Under the pieces are notes generated by a model. It ran no database searches. It had not been told where the DNA came from and saw nothing but the letters and a program-made list of their open reading frames with translations. 25,604 nt of DNA, from NCBI GenBank assembly GCA_964058845.1, contig CAXKVR010000047.1, forward strand, positions 1 to 25,604, in the 5' to 3' direction. The stretch comes from Carex sylvatica (taxonomy: Eukaryota; Streptophyta; Magnoliopsida; Poales; Cyperaceae). Each line of letters begins with the position of its first letter. Positions within the stretch are counted from its first letter, which is position 1. Positions 10,435 to 20,364 of this stretch are shown here, piece by piece. The translations under genes were made by a program, and so were the position numbers.

Positions 10435-11607
10435 TGTGAAGAAGGTGCCCAGTTCAAGTCTTCTCCTCTTGATTCTCAAGGAAAGATATTCAAATCTATG
10501 AAGAAAATCTAGATAATCCAACAAATTTGTTCCTACATGTAAGTTTTGCTTATTTTCTCCCCTTGTAGATCTAGAGTTTGCTGATTTTATAGCAAAATAA
10601 ATATATTACCTAGTTTTTAAGTTGTGAGATTTTAATTTGGCAGCTAATTAATTTGATTCTCAAAACTCAGTTTCCTTGATTCCCATAAATTTACTACTTA
10701 TCTTCTGTTAGCATTGTTGGCATGTTAGGTATTGGTATCACTGTTCGGTACTGACGTGAAAGGGTACCACTATTCGGTATTACTTGTCCAATTCATATTC
10801 AAAAGAGTAAACTAAACATGTAATTTGAGAATATTGTAATTTTTATGTGTTTGTTACTTCAAGGAAATAGGTAGTTGTTGCTAATTTTAAAAAAAAAATC
10901 TGAATTACAAGGATACCATGTCTATTTGATGATACCGGGTAAGAATAAAACAATGGAGAATATACACTTTTATGATACTATTATTGTTGTCGACAACACA
11001 CACTGTTACAAGTTGTCAAGCTGTTAGGGTCGGAATTATAGTGTAATTAAGAGACATAACTTCAAGCATGCATAATCTATTTTTCTCTTTTGACAGTGGC
11101 AAATCAGGTACAACGAGAGTTGCGTTTGTTATTTCTAAGGATCCAGTAGCACCTAAGATTGCTCTTCATCTATCGGTACATGAAATTCCTTTGTTCTCCA
11201 TTATTTGATGAAAATTTTCTATATTTTTGTAAATAGATGTTGATGCAAAATCATGATTAGATAACATAATTAGAAAAGAAAACTAATGAAAAAGACTAAA
11301 TAAATGTTCATCAAGATCAATCTGCACCATTATGTATATTTGAATGGAAAAGTGAGATAGATAGACTCATGGATCCCTAATTATTTAAATTGAAGGTGAA
11401 TGGTACAGCTAAATATTTTTTTTAAATAAGGTACAGTTAAATATTAGAAGAACCTCAGAATTGTAAGATTGAGACTTTCAGTTTTGATTGGTAGGTGACT
11501 TTCTGTAATCCTATTTTCAGTTTTGATTGGGACCTTCAGTTTTGATTGTTGTGCTAATATTTGGGTTTAGAAGGATTTTCAACAGTAAAAATGAAAGAAA
11601 CTGACGG

Positions 11608-11640
11608 AACCTACTGCTGTCCAAAAAACTGCAGTAGGTT
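11608..11640. other. Stem-loop with 10-bp stem
   Basis: AACCTACTGC (11608-11617) pairs perfectly with GCAGTAGGTT (11631-11640) around a 13-nt loop. The function is unknown. Just upstream, TTCAGTTTTGATTG occurs three times between 11478 and 11550. Confidence 0.5.
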
Positions 11641-11754
11641 GTGTCAACTTCGGAAGCCTCAAAACTAAGGCTCTCTGAGGTGTATGACCATAAAATTTTG
11701 TGGGCAATTAGGGAATGAAGTGAAGAAAATTATCATCTATTTTTTTGGCCTAAA

Positions 11755-12021
11755 ATGATAACTAAATTTCTACTAGTATGGATTTTTCCCCAACAGGTTC
11801 AGTTTCTAAGAAATTTTGGACCACTGGAGAAAAACGTACAAAACAAGGGGTTATATTGCTTATCTTCACTTGAAACTTTGCACAATAATAGTAGACATAT
11901 AGTAATGGAAAATTACAGGAGGTATCCAAGACCAAGAGCGCTCTGTGTATGCCCTGATTGTGGAGAGGATTTTATTAAAGCTAAAAGCTTAGAGCATGCA
12001 CCATCAAGCAATTCATCATGA
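11755..12021 (+). pseudogene. Possible relic of a plant zinc-finger gene inside the Harbinger-like element
   Basis: The frame ends with PRALCVCPDCGEDFIKAKSL followed by EHA. The Cx2C-F-L-H spacing recalls the first part of a plant C2H2 finger (CPDCGE-F-KA-SLEHH), but the second zinc histidine is missing. The upstream part of the frame has no recognisable domain, and no splice structure is clear. It may be a captured or decayed exon, or chance. Confidence 0.25.
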
Positions 12022-12924
12022 TGGTAATTGTGATTTATAATAATATTAGTTGTTGGGTAAAATTTAAGTAATTCACATGTAAGCAAATGATGTTTATTGT
12101 TTAGTATGATCACAATTCACAAGAGCAACTAGATTTGTGATTTGTATGATGCTTGAAGTCAAATATGAGATTATGTAGCATTTGAGGTACCGTTAATGGT
12201 AGATAAGAGGGAGGAGGGCATATGTTGGAATTAAATCTCATTTAATTTTTTTCACGATTCATTAGTAAATTTGTATTTATTCTTGAAGATAGATATGTGT
12301 TTAGCAATTTAAGGAACCAATGTAGTAGCTTTTGAATTTTTTTGTTGTAGTCCATTGAATTTTTTGTTAAAGTCCATTGAATTTTCTGGTACATGCATTT
12401 TCTAGTTGAAATTTAGTTAAAATAGTTAATATTCTTTAAAATTGTTAAAGTCCAATGTAGTGACTAATTTATGTATTTGTAATTTGTATAATTTATTTTG
12501 AAATTTGTTATTAAATAGTAAAAAAAATATTTCGAAATTAAATTTGTGTGATTTGAGTAATATTGTTTAATTAAATTTTAATTGTGATTAGATTGGTATT
12601 AAATTAGATAATGAGAAATTTTCTAATATGTTAAAAGAAATTGAAGAATTATTGAAAAATATGATGCTTCATATATATTTAACAAGCCATTATAAATATA
12701 AAAGTTATTAGTTGAAAAGATAAAAATAAATAAATCATTATTATATTCCTTCCCTTCATTGCTATTCCAAACATAAAATCCAAATAACATTTCTACTAAT
12801 TCGGAATAGCCAAAGTTAGTGCTATTTTTGAATTCCTTGGGTTAGCACTATTCTCAATCACTAACCCAAAAATTGCTATTCTTGCACTAATCCTTGCACG
12901 ATCCAAACGTACCCTAAATTAATG

Positions 12925-13660
12925 TTATTGGCAATCCGTATTATGAATTTATGCATCTAATAATTGATCATCTCCGTATTAAATATGATCTCCGTATAAA
13001 GATATATATTTGAATTTTGGATGCTAAAAGTTATATTTTTAGAACCTTTTACTATTTTTTTTTAAATAGATAAAAAAATCCACTATTTTGGATTTATATC
13101 TAAACGAATCAATCTGAACCGTTAAATGTGATAAAAAGTACTTAGAGTCGATTTGAACCGTTAAATGTGAGAAAAAAAGTGCCTAGAGGCCGAAACTTTC
13201 ATTTTTCGAATATTTTAGTATTTTTTAAGTATGCAAAAAACCACTACAGGGGAGTGGTCTGGAAAATTTATATTAAGTGATTTAATTTCTACCAATTTAA
13301 AGCAGGGATTGGATTTTGCTCAAAACACTTTGGATAAAGTCTCATTTAAAGTCAAGCTTAAACATCCAATTTGTATTGAGATTTGTACAAACATATTTAA
13401 AACTTAATAAATTTAAATAGCTTGTTGAATCTAAATGTATGTACGAATTTTGATGTAGATCAGACGGTTTAAGTCCGGTTTTGGATAAGACTTTGTCCAA
13501 ATTAAGCCGTTTGGATAAAACCCCACCCATTAAAGAAATAGTGAAAATATTCTAAAAATTATATAGTTTGATCATTAAGTATATTTTTATATAAAAATCA
13601 TATTAAACGGTTTGAAGATAAAAATATAAATACATGATACTGATCGATCCGCAATATACA
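12925..13660 (+). repeat. Ancient duplicated segment, copy B block 1
   Basis: This is collinear with 5140-5620: TCCGTATTATGAATT, ATAGATAAAAAAATCCACTA, GAACCGTTAAATGTGA, an AAAAACCACTAC then TCTGG core, TTTAAAGCAGG, and CGCAATATACATATAACC. Within it, GAACCGTTAAATGTGA is doubled (about 13118 and 13155), a local tandem of about 40 bp. From about 13305 to 13530, an inverted pair built on TTTGGATAAAGTCT and its complement (TTTGGATAA) looks like a further small insertion. Confidence 0.55.
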
Positions 13661-13675
13661 TATAACCTATGTTGT

Positions 13676-13745
13676 ATGGATACAAATACGGGTATCGTAT
13701 TAGATACGATACGGATACAGCGATACGGTAATTTTCAAAATTCTA
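13676..13745. repeat. GATACGGAT-type repeat fragment
   Basis: ATACGGGTATCG and AGATACGATACGGATACAG resemble the interior of the hAT MITE at 9844-10434, without its ends. Confidence 0.45.
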
Positions 13746-13824
13746 AAATATGATACGCCTATTATATATATTATTTTTATTATTTTATATATTGTATTTA
13801 GACTATTATAATTTAAAATTCAAA

Positions 13825-14190
13825 TGCACCCAAATACATTCTATCTTTCATATCTTTTATCTCCGTTTTCAAAGTCAAAACAGTCAATCCGAACCGTTAG
13901 ATGCGATCTATATATTAAGATGTGCTTGGAGACCAAATTTTACATTTTTTGAAATTTTTTTACTATTTATTAAACCACTTTGAAAATCGCTGATCCAATG
14001 ATCCAGAAAATGTAAAATCAGCGATTTTCAAAGTGGCTTAATAAATAGTAAAAAAATTTCAAAAAATGTAAAATTTGGTCTCCAAGCACATCTTAATATA
14101 TAGATTGCATCTAATGGTTCGGATTGACTATTTGGACTTTGAAAACAGAAAAAAAAAAATTTGAAAGATATAGTGCATTTGGGTGCACAT
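13825..14190. repeat. Long foldback element
   Basis: Arms of about 170 bp (about 13825-13994 and 14017-14190) are near-perfect inverted copies around a 22-nt spacer. Inner arm ends read CTTTGAAAATCGCTGAT and its complement ATCAGCGATTTTCAAAG. Outer parts carry CAGTCAATCCGAACCGTTAG and AAATGCACCCAAAT-like sequence. The two arms encode the same peptide in opposite orientations, which is why paired open frames appear. An RNA through it would form a long hairpin, a plausible small-RNA source. The GAACCGTTA-GATG segment is shared with 5165, 13118 and 13155. Confidence 0.8.
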
Positions 14191-14403
14191 AAATTTGAGT
14201 GCATTTGAACCCTCCTCTTTTTACAAAACAATAAAGACTTAATCTAAGTATAGATTAAATACATAAGTTACTAGCATATAACACACATGAAACTCTAGTG
14301 TGGTGTTTAAAGGTTTTGCCTCTATCTTGGACTTTCCAAGATTGAATCCGGCCAACAGTAGAAAAAAAAAGTTCCTTTTCAACCCATTCATAGCGCGGGA
14401 GGG

Positions 14404-14465
14404 GTCCATGGCGCGATTCACGGGCACGGGAGTGGTCCACAGCACGGTTCACGGGCGCAAGAGGG
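14404..14465. repeat. GC-rich 31-bp tandem pair
   Basis: Two imperfect units starting GTCCATGGCGCGATTCACGG and GTCCACAGCACGGTTCACGG lie in an isolated GC-rich island (about 14385-14515) within AT-rich DNA. The open frames over it have no recognisable domain. Confidence 0.55.
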
Positions 14466-14699
14466 GTGCGGACGTGGTTCCTGAGTTCGATCTGACCGTA
14501 TCCGGACGTGTCTAGCCATATATATCTGTATTCCTAACTTTCAATAAAATATCAGTGACTGTATCGACTGAGTAAGAATACGCTATGTGAGCTGAGACGC
14601 CAACTAACATATCAAATACATATTGAAGCTGTATCGGTATTCGACACGTGTATAGACTACAATCTGAAGTATCCGAATAACATATAGCATATAACCGAT

Positions 14700-14960
14700 A
14701 AATTATTGTGTAACAGTGAATTTCTATCTTTCTATGGACCACAGAGTGTTGGTATCGTAACTACCCCCATGCCAAAGGATATAGACAAACACAAATTGCC
14801 AAATAGTCCAAGAATCTTTTATTTATATATTTTAGTTAATCTAGGACCCAATACAATTTGTATTTTGTCATTTATCTCCTCCACTTACTTTTTAAATAAC
14901 AAAGCAGGTACTTCATGATTTGGAGAAAATTTTTGAGTGAGGCTATCGTATTTTGTAATG
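14700..14960 (+). repeat. Duplicated segment, copy B block 2 (uninterrupted)
   Basis: This contains, without interruption, the pieces scattered in copy A: CTTTCTATGGACCACA (14730), CCCATGCCAAAGGATA (14766), ATTGCCAAATAGTCCA (14796), TTTTGTCATTTATCTCCTCC (about 14863) and AATAACAAAGC with GGAGAAAAT (about 14895-14930). It serves as the empty-site reference for the insertions at 5681, 6791 and 8806. Confidence 0.6.
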
Positions 14961-15004
14961 TGCGGATTGTTTTGTGTATTTAATTTATATCTTCGTTGTT
15001 AAAA

Positions 15005-15300
15005 TTTAAATAATTGATCTGAACTACTTAACATTATTATCATATAAAAATATATTTAGAAACTAAATTTTATATTTTTTAGAACCTTTTTACTTTTTTT
15101 TGAAACAATTAGAAAATCTCTTCATCTAAAACTTTTGGACCATTCGAAAGTAATAATTTTCTATCTACCTCAAAAAATAGTAAAATAATTTCAAAAAAAT
15201 ATAAAATTTGATATCCAAATATAATTTTATATAATAATAATATTTAAATAATTTAGATTAACTATTTAAATTTTAAAGACGAAAATATGAATTCAATGAA
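15005..15300. repeat. Foldback repeat next to the MULE
   Basis: TAAATTTTATATTTTTTAGA and flanking sequence (about 15065-15084) recur inverted at about 15187-15210. The arms reach about 120 bp each with scattered mismatches, around a spacer near 15120-15165. The layout and motifs resemble the foldbacks at 5270-5600 and 13825-14190. Confidence 0.5.
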
Positions 15301-15337
15301 TGAAACACAAAGTACATAGCTTCACTCAGTAGCAGAG

Positions 15338-15346
15338 CAAAAATTC
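15338..15346. repeat. MULE target-site duplication, left
   Basis: CAAAAATTC stands immediately before the left TIR and is repeated exactly at 23953-23961 after the right TIR. Confidence 0.9.
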
Positions 15347-15529
15347 CGGCCATTTTTATTAATACCCCTTAAAAAAAACTAAATTTTAACAATGCCCCTG
15401 CAATTAATTTTTTTTTATTACTACCCCGACCGCCAGGCCCACGGGCGGCCCATTTATTGAAGGAAACCGCCAGGGCCCAAGGCGGTCCACTACCCCAAGC
15501 AAACCGCCCCCCCCCTGGCGGTCCCCTAT
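15347..15529 (+). repeat. MULE left terminal inverted repeat
   Basis: The first 90 bp (15347-15436) match the inverted right end with 8 mismatches. The remainder is a GC-rich subterminal block of ACCGCC and GGCGGT motifs with one good copy of GGCGGTCCACTACCCCAAGC followed by AAACCGCCCC, and one decayed copy. It likely holds the transposase binding sites and the promoter of the PMD gene. Confidence 0.88.
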
Positions 15530-15737
15530 GCATTAATATTCCCCAACAGCCCTCCCTCCCACCCACTCCTCTCCTCTCTGCCTCTGCCCTAATCCCGCCC
15601 CCCCTCTGCCCCTGCTCCGAACCAAACCAAAAAAAGAGAAAAAAGAAGAAAAAAGAAGAAAAGATTTGCGTCGCCGCTCCTGTCTCCGCCCCTACCGCTG
15701 CCGCCGTGATTGCTCCGCTCCTTTCCCGCTCTTGAAT

Positions 15738-16769
15738 GTAAGTTTTTTCGATTTGATTAGTTAAATTTAGGGTTAGGGTTAGGGTTAAGATTAGTGAATC
15801 GATAATGGTTGAATTGGTTGAATTGGTTGAATTGGTCGAATTGGTTGAATTGGTCGAATTGGTCGAATTGGGTGCTTTATTGAATTGTTTGGATTGGGGA
15901 TTATTAATAAAAAAATAATTATGGTAGAATTGCTTAATTTTTTTGAATGTGATATAGTTCAATTTAGGGTTTATGGTTATGAATTGTGAATTGCTTAAAA
16001 ATGTATAGTTTATGATTCCCTTCTTTGAATTTAGGGTTTATGATTCAATTTGGGGTTATTATGGTTGAATTATTTGATTTGTTTAGAAATATAAAGTTAG
16101 AGTTTATTGTTTACAAAATTTAGGGTTGAGAGGTTTTTGACGTTAATTGACGAAAGACATGTATATATATTAATAGAAATTAATTTTAAGTAAAAATAAA
16201 TTATTTTAAAGTATATCAAAATTAGTTTAAAAATTGCCTATTCGTTATTAAGTGAATTGCAGTTTTTTGTTTTTCTTGCAAATTTCATATTTTTATAAAA
16301 TTTAATAGTAAATAATTTTTTTATTTTTATAAAATTTAATGGTTAATGGTGAATAAAATTTAGTAGTAAATATAATTAATTTGCTTAGAAAAATTAATTT
16401 GTTTATAAAACAGTCCCTGCCTAGGGACCTCTTTGTGACAGGATGTAAAAAGTTGTATGATACGTATTTTTTAATTGAAATTTCATCGAAATACTAGTTG
16501 CAAAATGTATAAAACTTAATAATATTTTCAAACATAAATTTGAATAAAAGAAATGATTATTTTCAAATTTATTTGATAAATTGCGAGCACATGTAGTTAT
16601 TTGGTAATTTGTTATAATTAAAATTCGATTAAAATTCATGTGTTTCGGTTATTGGTTAGATATATATTTTACAAATATGGTGAGATGAATTGTTGTTGTA
16701 ATAATAAAAATATGTGTAGTTACTATTTTTTAATTATTGTGATTGATTATATATTTTTTTTAAATGTAG
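15738..16769 (+). other. Probable 5' untranslated intron of the PMD gene
   Basis: The donor GTAAGT is at 15738 after a C/T-rich leader exon (about 15550-15737). The acceptor TTTTTTTTAAATGTAG ends at 16769, one base before the ATG. The interval is AT-rich with several TTTAGGGTT telo-box-like motifs (15766, 15964, 16031, 16120), which are common in first introns and leaders of plant genes. It also has a 9-bp minisatellite. Confidence 0.6.
15809..15871 (+). repeat. TTGAATTGG minisatellite, seven units
   Basis: Exactly seven 9-bp units of TTGAATTGG or TCGAATTGG lie in tandem within the leader intron. Confidence 0.9.
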
Positions 16770-16770
16770 T

Positions 16771-19700
16771 ATGCGTAGATCTTCTAGACGGTGGAGAGAC
16801 CCACAAGCGACTGTAGCGGGTCCAGATGCTATGGATCCGCCTGGAGCGGGTCCGTCCTCAGTGGATCCGACTGGAGCGGGTCCATCCTCAGTGGATCCGA
16901 CTGGAGCGGGTCCATCCTCAGTGGATCCGACTGGAGCGGGTCCGTCCTCGGGTGGAGCGGAGCAGTCATATGAGGATATGGCTGGAGCGGAATTTGAGGA
17001 TTCGACTGGAGCGGGTCCGTCATCTCAGACTGGGCGTAGAGATGGTTGGCATGATCCTGACACTTTCAGTCCTCTTTTATGGACTCATCATGTTAAGCAC
17101 CGTGTCTCGTTGGCATCTATTGAGGTACGTGATTTTTATACGTAATGTTAAATAGTACTAAAAAATGACACGATTTGAGTCTCACAAATTGATAATAAAT
17201 ACAGGACGATGTCATGCTTACGGTGAGGCACCGCAGGTCAGAGATTTCGTTCGTTGCACATCCACTGATGCAGCGATGCCTCATTAATCTTGGGTTGTAT
17301 CAGATTGCCACCATGCCGCAGAGTAAGATCGATGTATCTCTTATGCATGGTCTAGCCGAGAGATAGCGACCTGAGACCCATACATTTCATCTTTTGGTTG
17401 GGGAGATGACAGTCACACTTGCTGATGTGAGCACCCTATGGGGTTTACCTATCGATGGTGTCCCCATAGGTGGCATCTCAGACCATCCAGACCTGCAGAT
17501 GATGATACCGGAGTTGCTGGGGTGTCATCCGAAAAATCTGCAGAAGAAATTGAAGAAGAAGAAGGATGAGGATGACTTACGGTTTTCTTGTTACTGTATT
17601 TCTCTGGTGGCACTTCGTTCTCACTTCTTCCAGAATCGGATACATCCTGAGACTACTGACGATGATGCGGTCTTGAGGTACCATTACACCTTTTAAAATA
17701 ACTTATTAATTCAACAATAATCTCAACTATGTAAAATAACATATTATTTTATATTGTAGGTATACTAGGGCGTATGTGCTGGATTTATGTGGGGCAGTCA
17801 TGTTCGTGGACTCCAGCGGTGACGCGGTCCCGATTATGTTTCTCTCTCTGTTGAGGGACATGCTTTCTCCACCGAGGTGGAACTGGGGTGGAGCTGTTCT
17901 CGCTCACTTATACAGAGCTCTGTGTCATGCTTGTCTGGTAAGTCTGTACTAATTTTGTTATTAAAACTACGTTGTTAGTTAAGGTTGAATAAATACCGAG
18001 TTCTTATTTTAAGTTAAAATTTCAGGTGAGGAACAAGCAGCTTCACGGACCGCTTCTTTTGCTACAGCATTGGTCGTGGTCACATCTGCCGGTATGTCGG
18101 CCAGTTATACCAGATCCACCTCTCCTGTGGGGAGTGCCCGCCAGATAGATGCCCCGCATATGGTGCCATATGGGGCCTTCACCACAGCTATGAGGAGACT
18201 GGTAGGGGTGTTTCTTATGTCCAGGGTCAGCTCCAGATGCTCGTAGATGCGAGTATCGATTGGTTTCCATATCGTTCATTCTATCAGCACAGGCTTCTGA
18301 GTTAGCTCACATTACAGCAGAGATCACTCTGGTATTACCAGGGACCGGTCGTTTGTTTCTGGATAGTGGAGTACCACTATCCCTTTCGGGTGTCTCGACA
18401 ATTTGGGTTAGATGCTTTCATCCCGGAGTACCCGCTAATGGGTAAGGATGATACTGAGAAGTTCCACAAGTAAGTACTATGTACTTAATTTTATTATCAC
18501 TTTAATATTGCCAATGTTTTTCATTTTTCTAATTAATTGTACTTGCAGTACGACGCATACTAAGCCCAAAGTCGACTGGAGGCAGCGTTTCAGCCAGGAG
18601 TATGACTGGGCTCGACATCCGGATCAGCACTTATAGAGTCCACCACCTCCTGAGTCATTGGGTATTGGTCCCGGGTCTTTGAGATATGATGTATGGTTTC
18701 AGAGATACGGCATGCCGTCAGTCTACCTTATCGGTCATTATGGCGACATCCTTCGACGTAGACTGATGGATTAATCTAGGAATTACATGCCTTGGGGTCC
18801 GGTCAATGCTCACTCGGTAAATACTTAAACCTACTTTAATTAAAAATTAAAAATTCTAATTACACTTCTTATTGTCATAATAATGAAAATATGTTGTGTG
18901 CAGGTACTGACAGCCATCAGAGGAGTTGGACACAGCCTAGCCTGCATGGCGAAGGATGCTTGGCGTGCCATAGGATGTCAAATGCTCCAGCACAGTGCAC
19001 CAGTCGTGGAGAGAGGTGGTTGGGATGGCCGCCTAGTTGGCATGCTGCGCGATGCTGGGGAGAACATCAATTGGAGGGAGATAAAAGATGCACCGCGAGA
19101 TCCGAATCATGAACGAGTCCCTGTCTACGCCGATGAGATGCCGCCACCTCCTTCAGGTGATTACTCAATTAATATTGAAAGTAGGACACACACAATCATT
19201 TTATTTTTCTCCGATTCTTTGTTCTAACTAAGTTAACGTTCAATTATGCAGGTGATACCACAGGTTGGGAGTTCCACGACTGGGTGTTGAATACCCAAGG
19301 ATGGAACGCTTATAGAAATAAATATGGAGTTCCGACAGAGCTTGGCCAGGTCAGTTACCGGTTTATATTGTTTATTGCAGAGTTCTATGTATGAAGAAAA
19401 TCTAACATTATTTAAATTTAGGATGGAGCACCTCGTTGAGGTGCCGATGCCGAGTTTAGCGTCGATGCCCTGTCCCCGGTATGTACAGATGCAGAGGTGA
19501 TAGGCTCCCACCGACCACGTTATGGAGATACGATGGAGCACGACTACGAGGCTGGTGGGAGTACAGGGGAGAATGTAGATGGCTTTGCCTCTGCATTATT
19601 TGGCGCACCGCCTCCTTCCACGTATCCTCCAACCTGGGGGCAAGATACATGGGACATGCGTACACAGCCGGCCGATGCACAGTCATCTATACCATTTGAT

Positions 19701-19898
19701 CCATGGGTTTCTGGCACAGGTATGCATGACATGTATACAGAGGTTCAGGAGGATATGGGAGAGGAGGGTGCAGAGGACGACTTAGGAGATATTAGTCCGC
19801 ACAGTCAGACACAGAGGCGCCAGCAGCCACACAGGGATCGCAAAGGCAAAGCAGCTGATAGGTGGGATCCCTCCGGAAAGAAACAACGAGGCAGATGA
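16771..19898 (+). pseudogene. Plant mobile domain (PMD) gene carried by the MULE, disrupted
   Basis: Eight exons join with GT-AG borders and consistent phases: 16771-17124, 17205-17677, 17760-17937, 18026-18469, 18549-18816, 18904-19156, 19252-19349, 19422-19898 (about 847 codons). The protein has a GAGPSSVDPT-repeat N-terminus (about 20-60), then the PMD (annotated in plants as aminotransferase-like PMD or PP7 long-form homolog). PMD hallmarks are RPETHTFHLLVGEMTVTLAD and TLWGLPIDGVPI (about 173-206), DLCGAVMFVDSSG, the WNWGGAVLAHLYRALCHA block, and VCFWIVEYHYPFRVSRQFGL. The tail is acidic then basic (KGKAADRWDPSGKKQRGR). In-frame stops lie at 17364 (TAG, a Trp site in relatives), 18303 (TAG), 18634 (TAG), 18772 (TAA) and 19437 (TGA). 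A one-base frameshift lies near 18105-18140. Host PMD proteins MAIN and MAIL1 take part in silencing transposons in Arabidopsis. The role of the transposon-borne form is unknown. Transcription is probably driven from the left TIR. Confidence 0.88.
16811..16950 (+). repeat. 30-bp tandem repeat in PMD exon 1
   Basis: Units start CTGGAGCGGGTCC and end GTGGATCCGA. There is one degenerate unit (16811-16840), three good units (16841-16930) and a partial unit (16931-16950), with decayed echoes to about 17025. In frame they encode GAGPSSVDPT. Lacking stops, the repeat keeps all three plus frames and a minus frame open, which produces shadow frames. Confidence 0.92.
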
Positions 19899-20364
19899 TT
19901 TTTTTTTTTTAGTTATGACTGTAGTATTTTGACTCTGGGACTGTAGTATTATATGTTTGGGACTGTACTATTAGATTTTTTTCATTATGACTTTTATGTT
20001 GTTATCACTTTACATTTCGTGGTTTTTATTTGCGGGCGTCAAAAAAAAGTTATTAGTTACAACATAATTATAACTAACCAAGTTTTAAAACCAAGTTTTA
20101 AACCGTCTCATCTAAGTTATAACTTATATATTTCATCATTTTTAAAACTAAGCAATTCTAAAATCGTCTTCCAGCAGACCGTCTGCGGCAGGGCGTGTAG
20201 TTCTGAATTAGTTTAAAATAGTTTAATAATACAATTAAATTACAGCAGTTCAACAATACAACTAAAATTGAACAATACAATTAAAGTTCAACAATACAAC
20301 TAAAGTTATGCAATACAATTAAAGTTCGTAGCTTATTTTCACACTAGCAATAGAGTAAAGAACT
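19899..20364. other. Intergenic 3' regions of the two convergent MULE genes
   Basis: No gene is seen. GGGACTGTA-TATT repeats occur at 19910-19975 after the PMD stop. An array of about 20 bp units (AACAATACAA-TAAAGTT) lies at 20226-20327 after the transposase stop. The 3' ends of both transcripts must fall here and may overlap as antisense. Confidence 0.6.
20226..20327. repeat. Minisatellite in the transposase 3' region
   Basis: About five degenerate units of roughly 20 bp contain AATACAAYTAAA and TTCAACAATACAA. They lie 40-140 bp past the transposase stop codon on the minus strand. Confidence 0.75.

Larger units (their letters stand above)
9443..12914. mobile_element. PIF/Harbinger-like element, deleted or non-autonomous
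   Basis: The left end GGGTGCGTTTGG (9443) and the inverted right end GGGTACGTTTGG (ending at 12914) match at 11 of 12 bases. Both are bordered by TAA (9440-9442 and 12915-12917), the 3-bp TSD of the PIF/Harbinger superfamily. Subterminal sequence is also shared (AAGAATAGC and GGGTTAG on both sides). The 3.5-kb interior has no recognisable DDE transposase or Myb-like second protein. It holds a nested hAT MITE (9844-10434), a possible gene scrap near 11755-12021, a stem-loop and several short duplications. The length fits a once-autonomous element that has decayed. The TIRs are short, so a hAT origin is not fully excluded. Confidence 0.6.

Noticed and set aside
10985..10998. TGTTGTCGACAACA palindrome as an operator
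   Set aside because: A perfect 14-bp palindrome, but isolated and with no gene beside it. Such sites occur by chance.
15766..15790. Interstitial telomere (TTAGGG units)
   Set aside because: Only about three units, TTTAGGG then TTAGGG, in a leader intron. This is a telo-box type motif, not a telomeric array.
15369..15962. Long minus frame (197 codons) and a plus frame of 92 codons at 15457
   Set aside because: They translate the TIR, C/T-rich leader and TTGAATTGG minisatellite. Pro/Asn-Ser-Thr repeats come from simple sequence, not a protein family.
16791..17155. Other frames through the 30-bp repeat of PMD exon 1
   Set aside because: The repeat has no stops in several frames. Only the 16771 frame continues through proper splice sites into the PMD.
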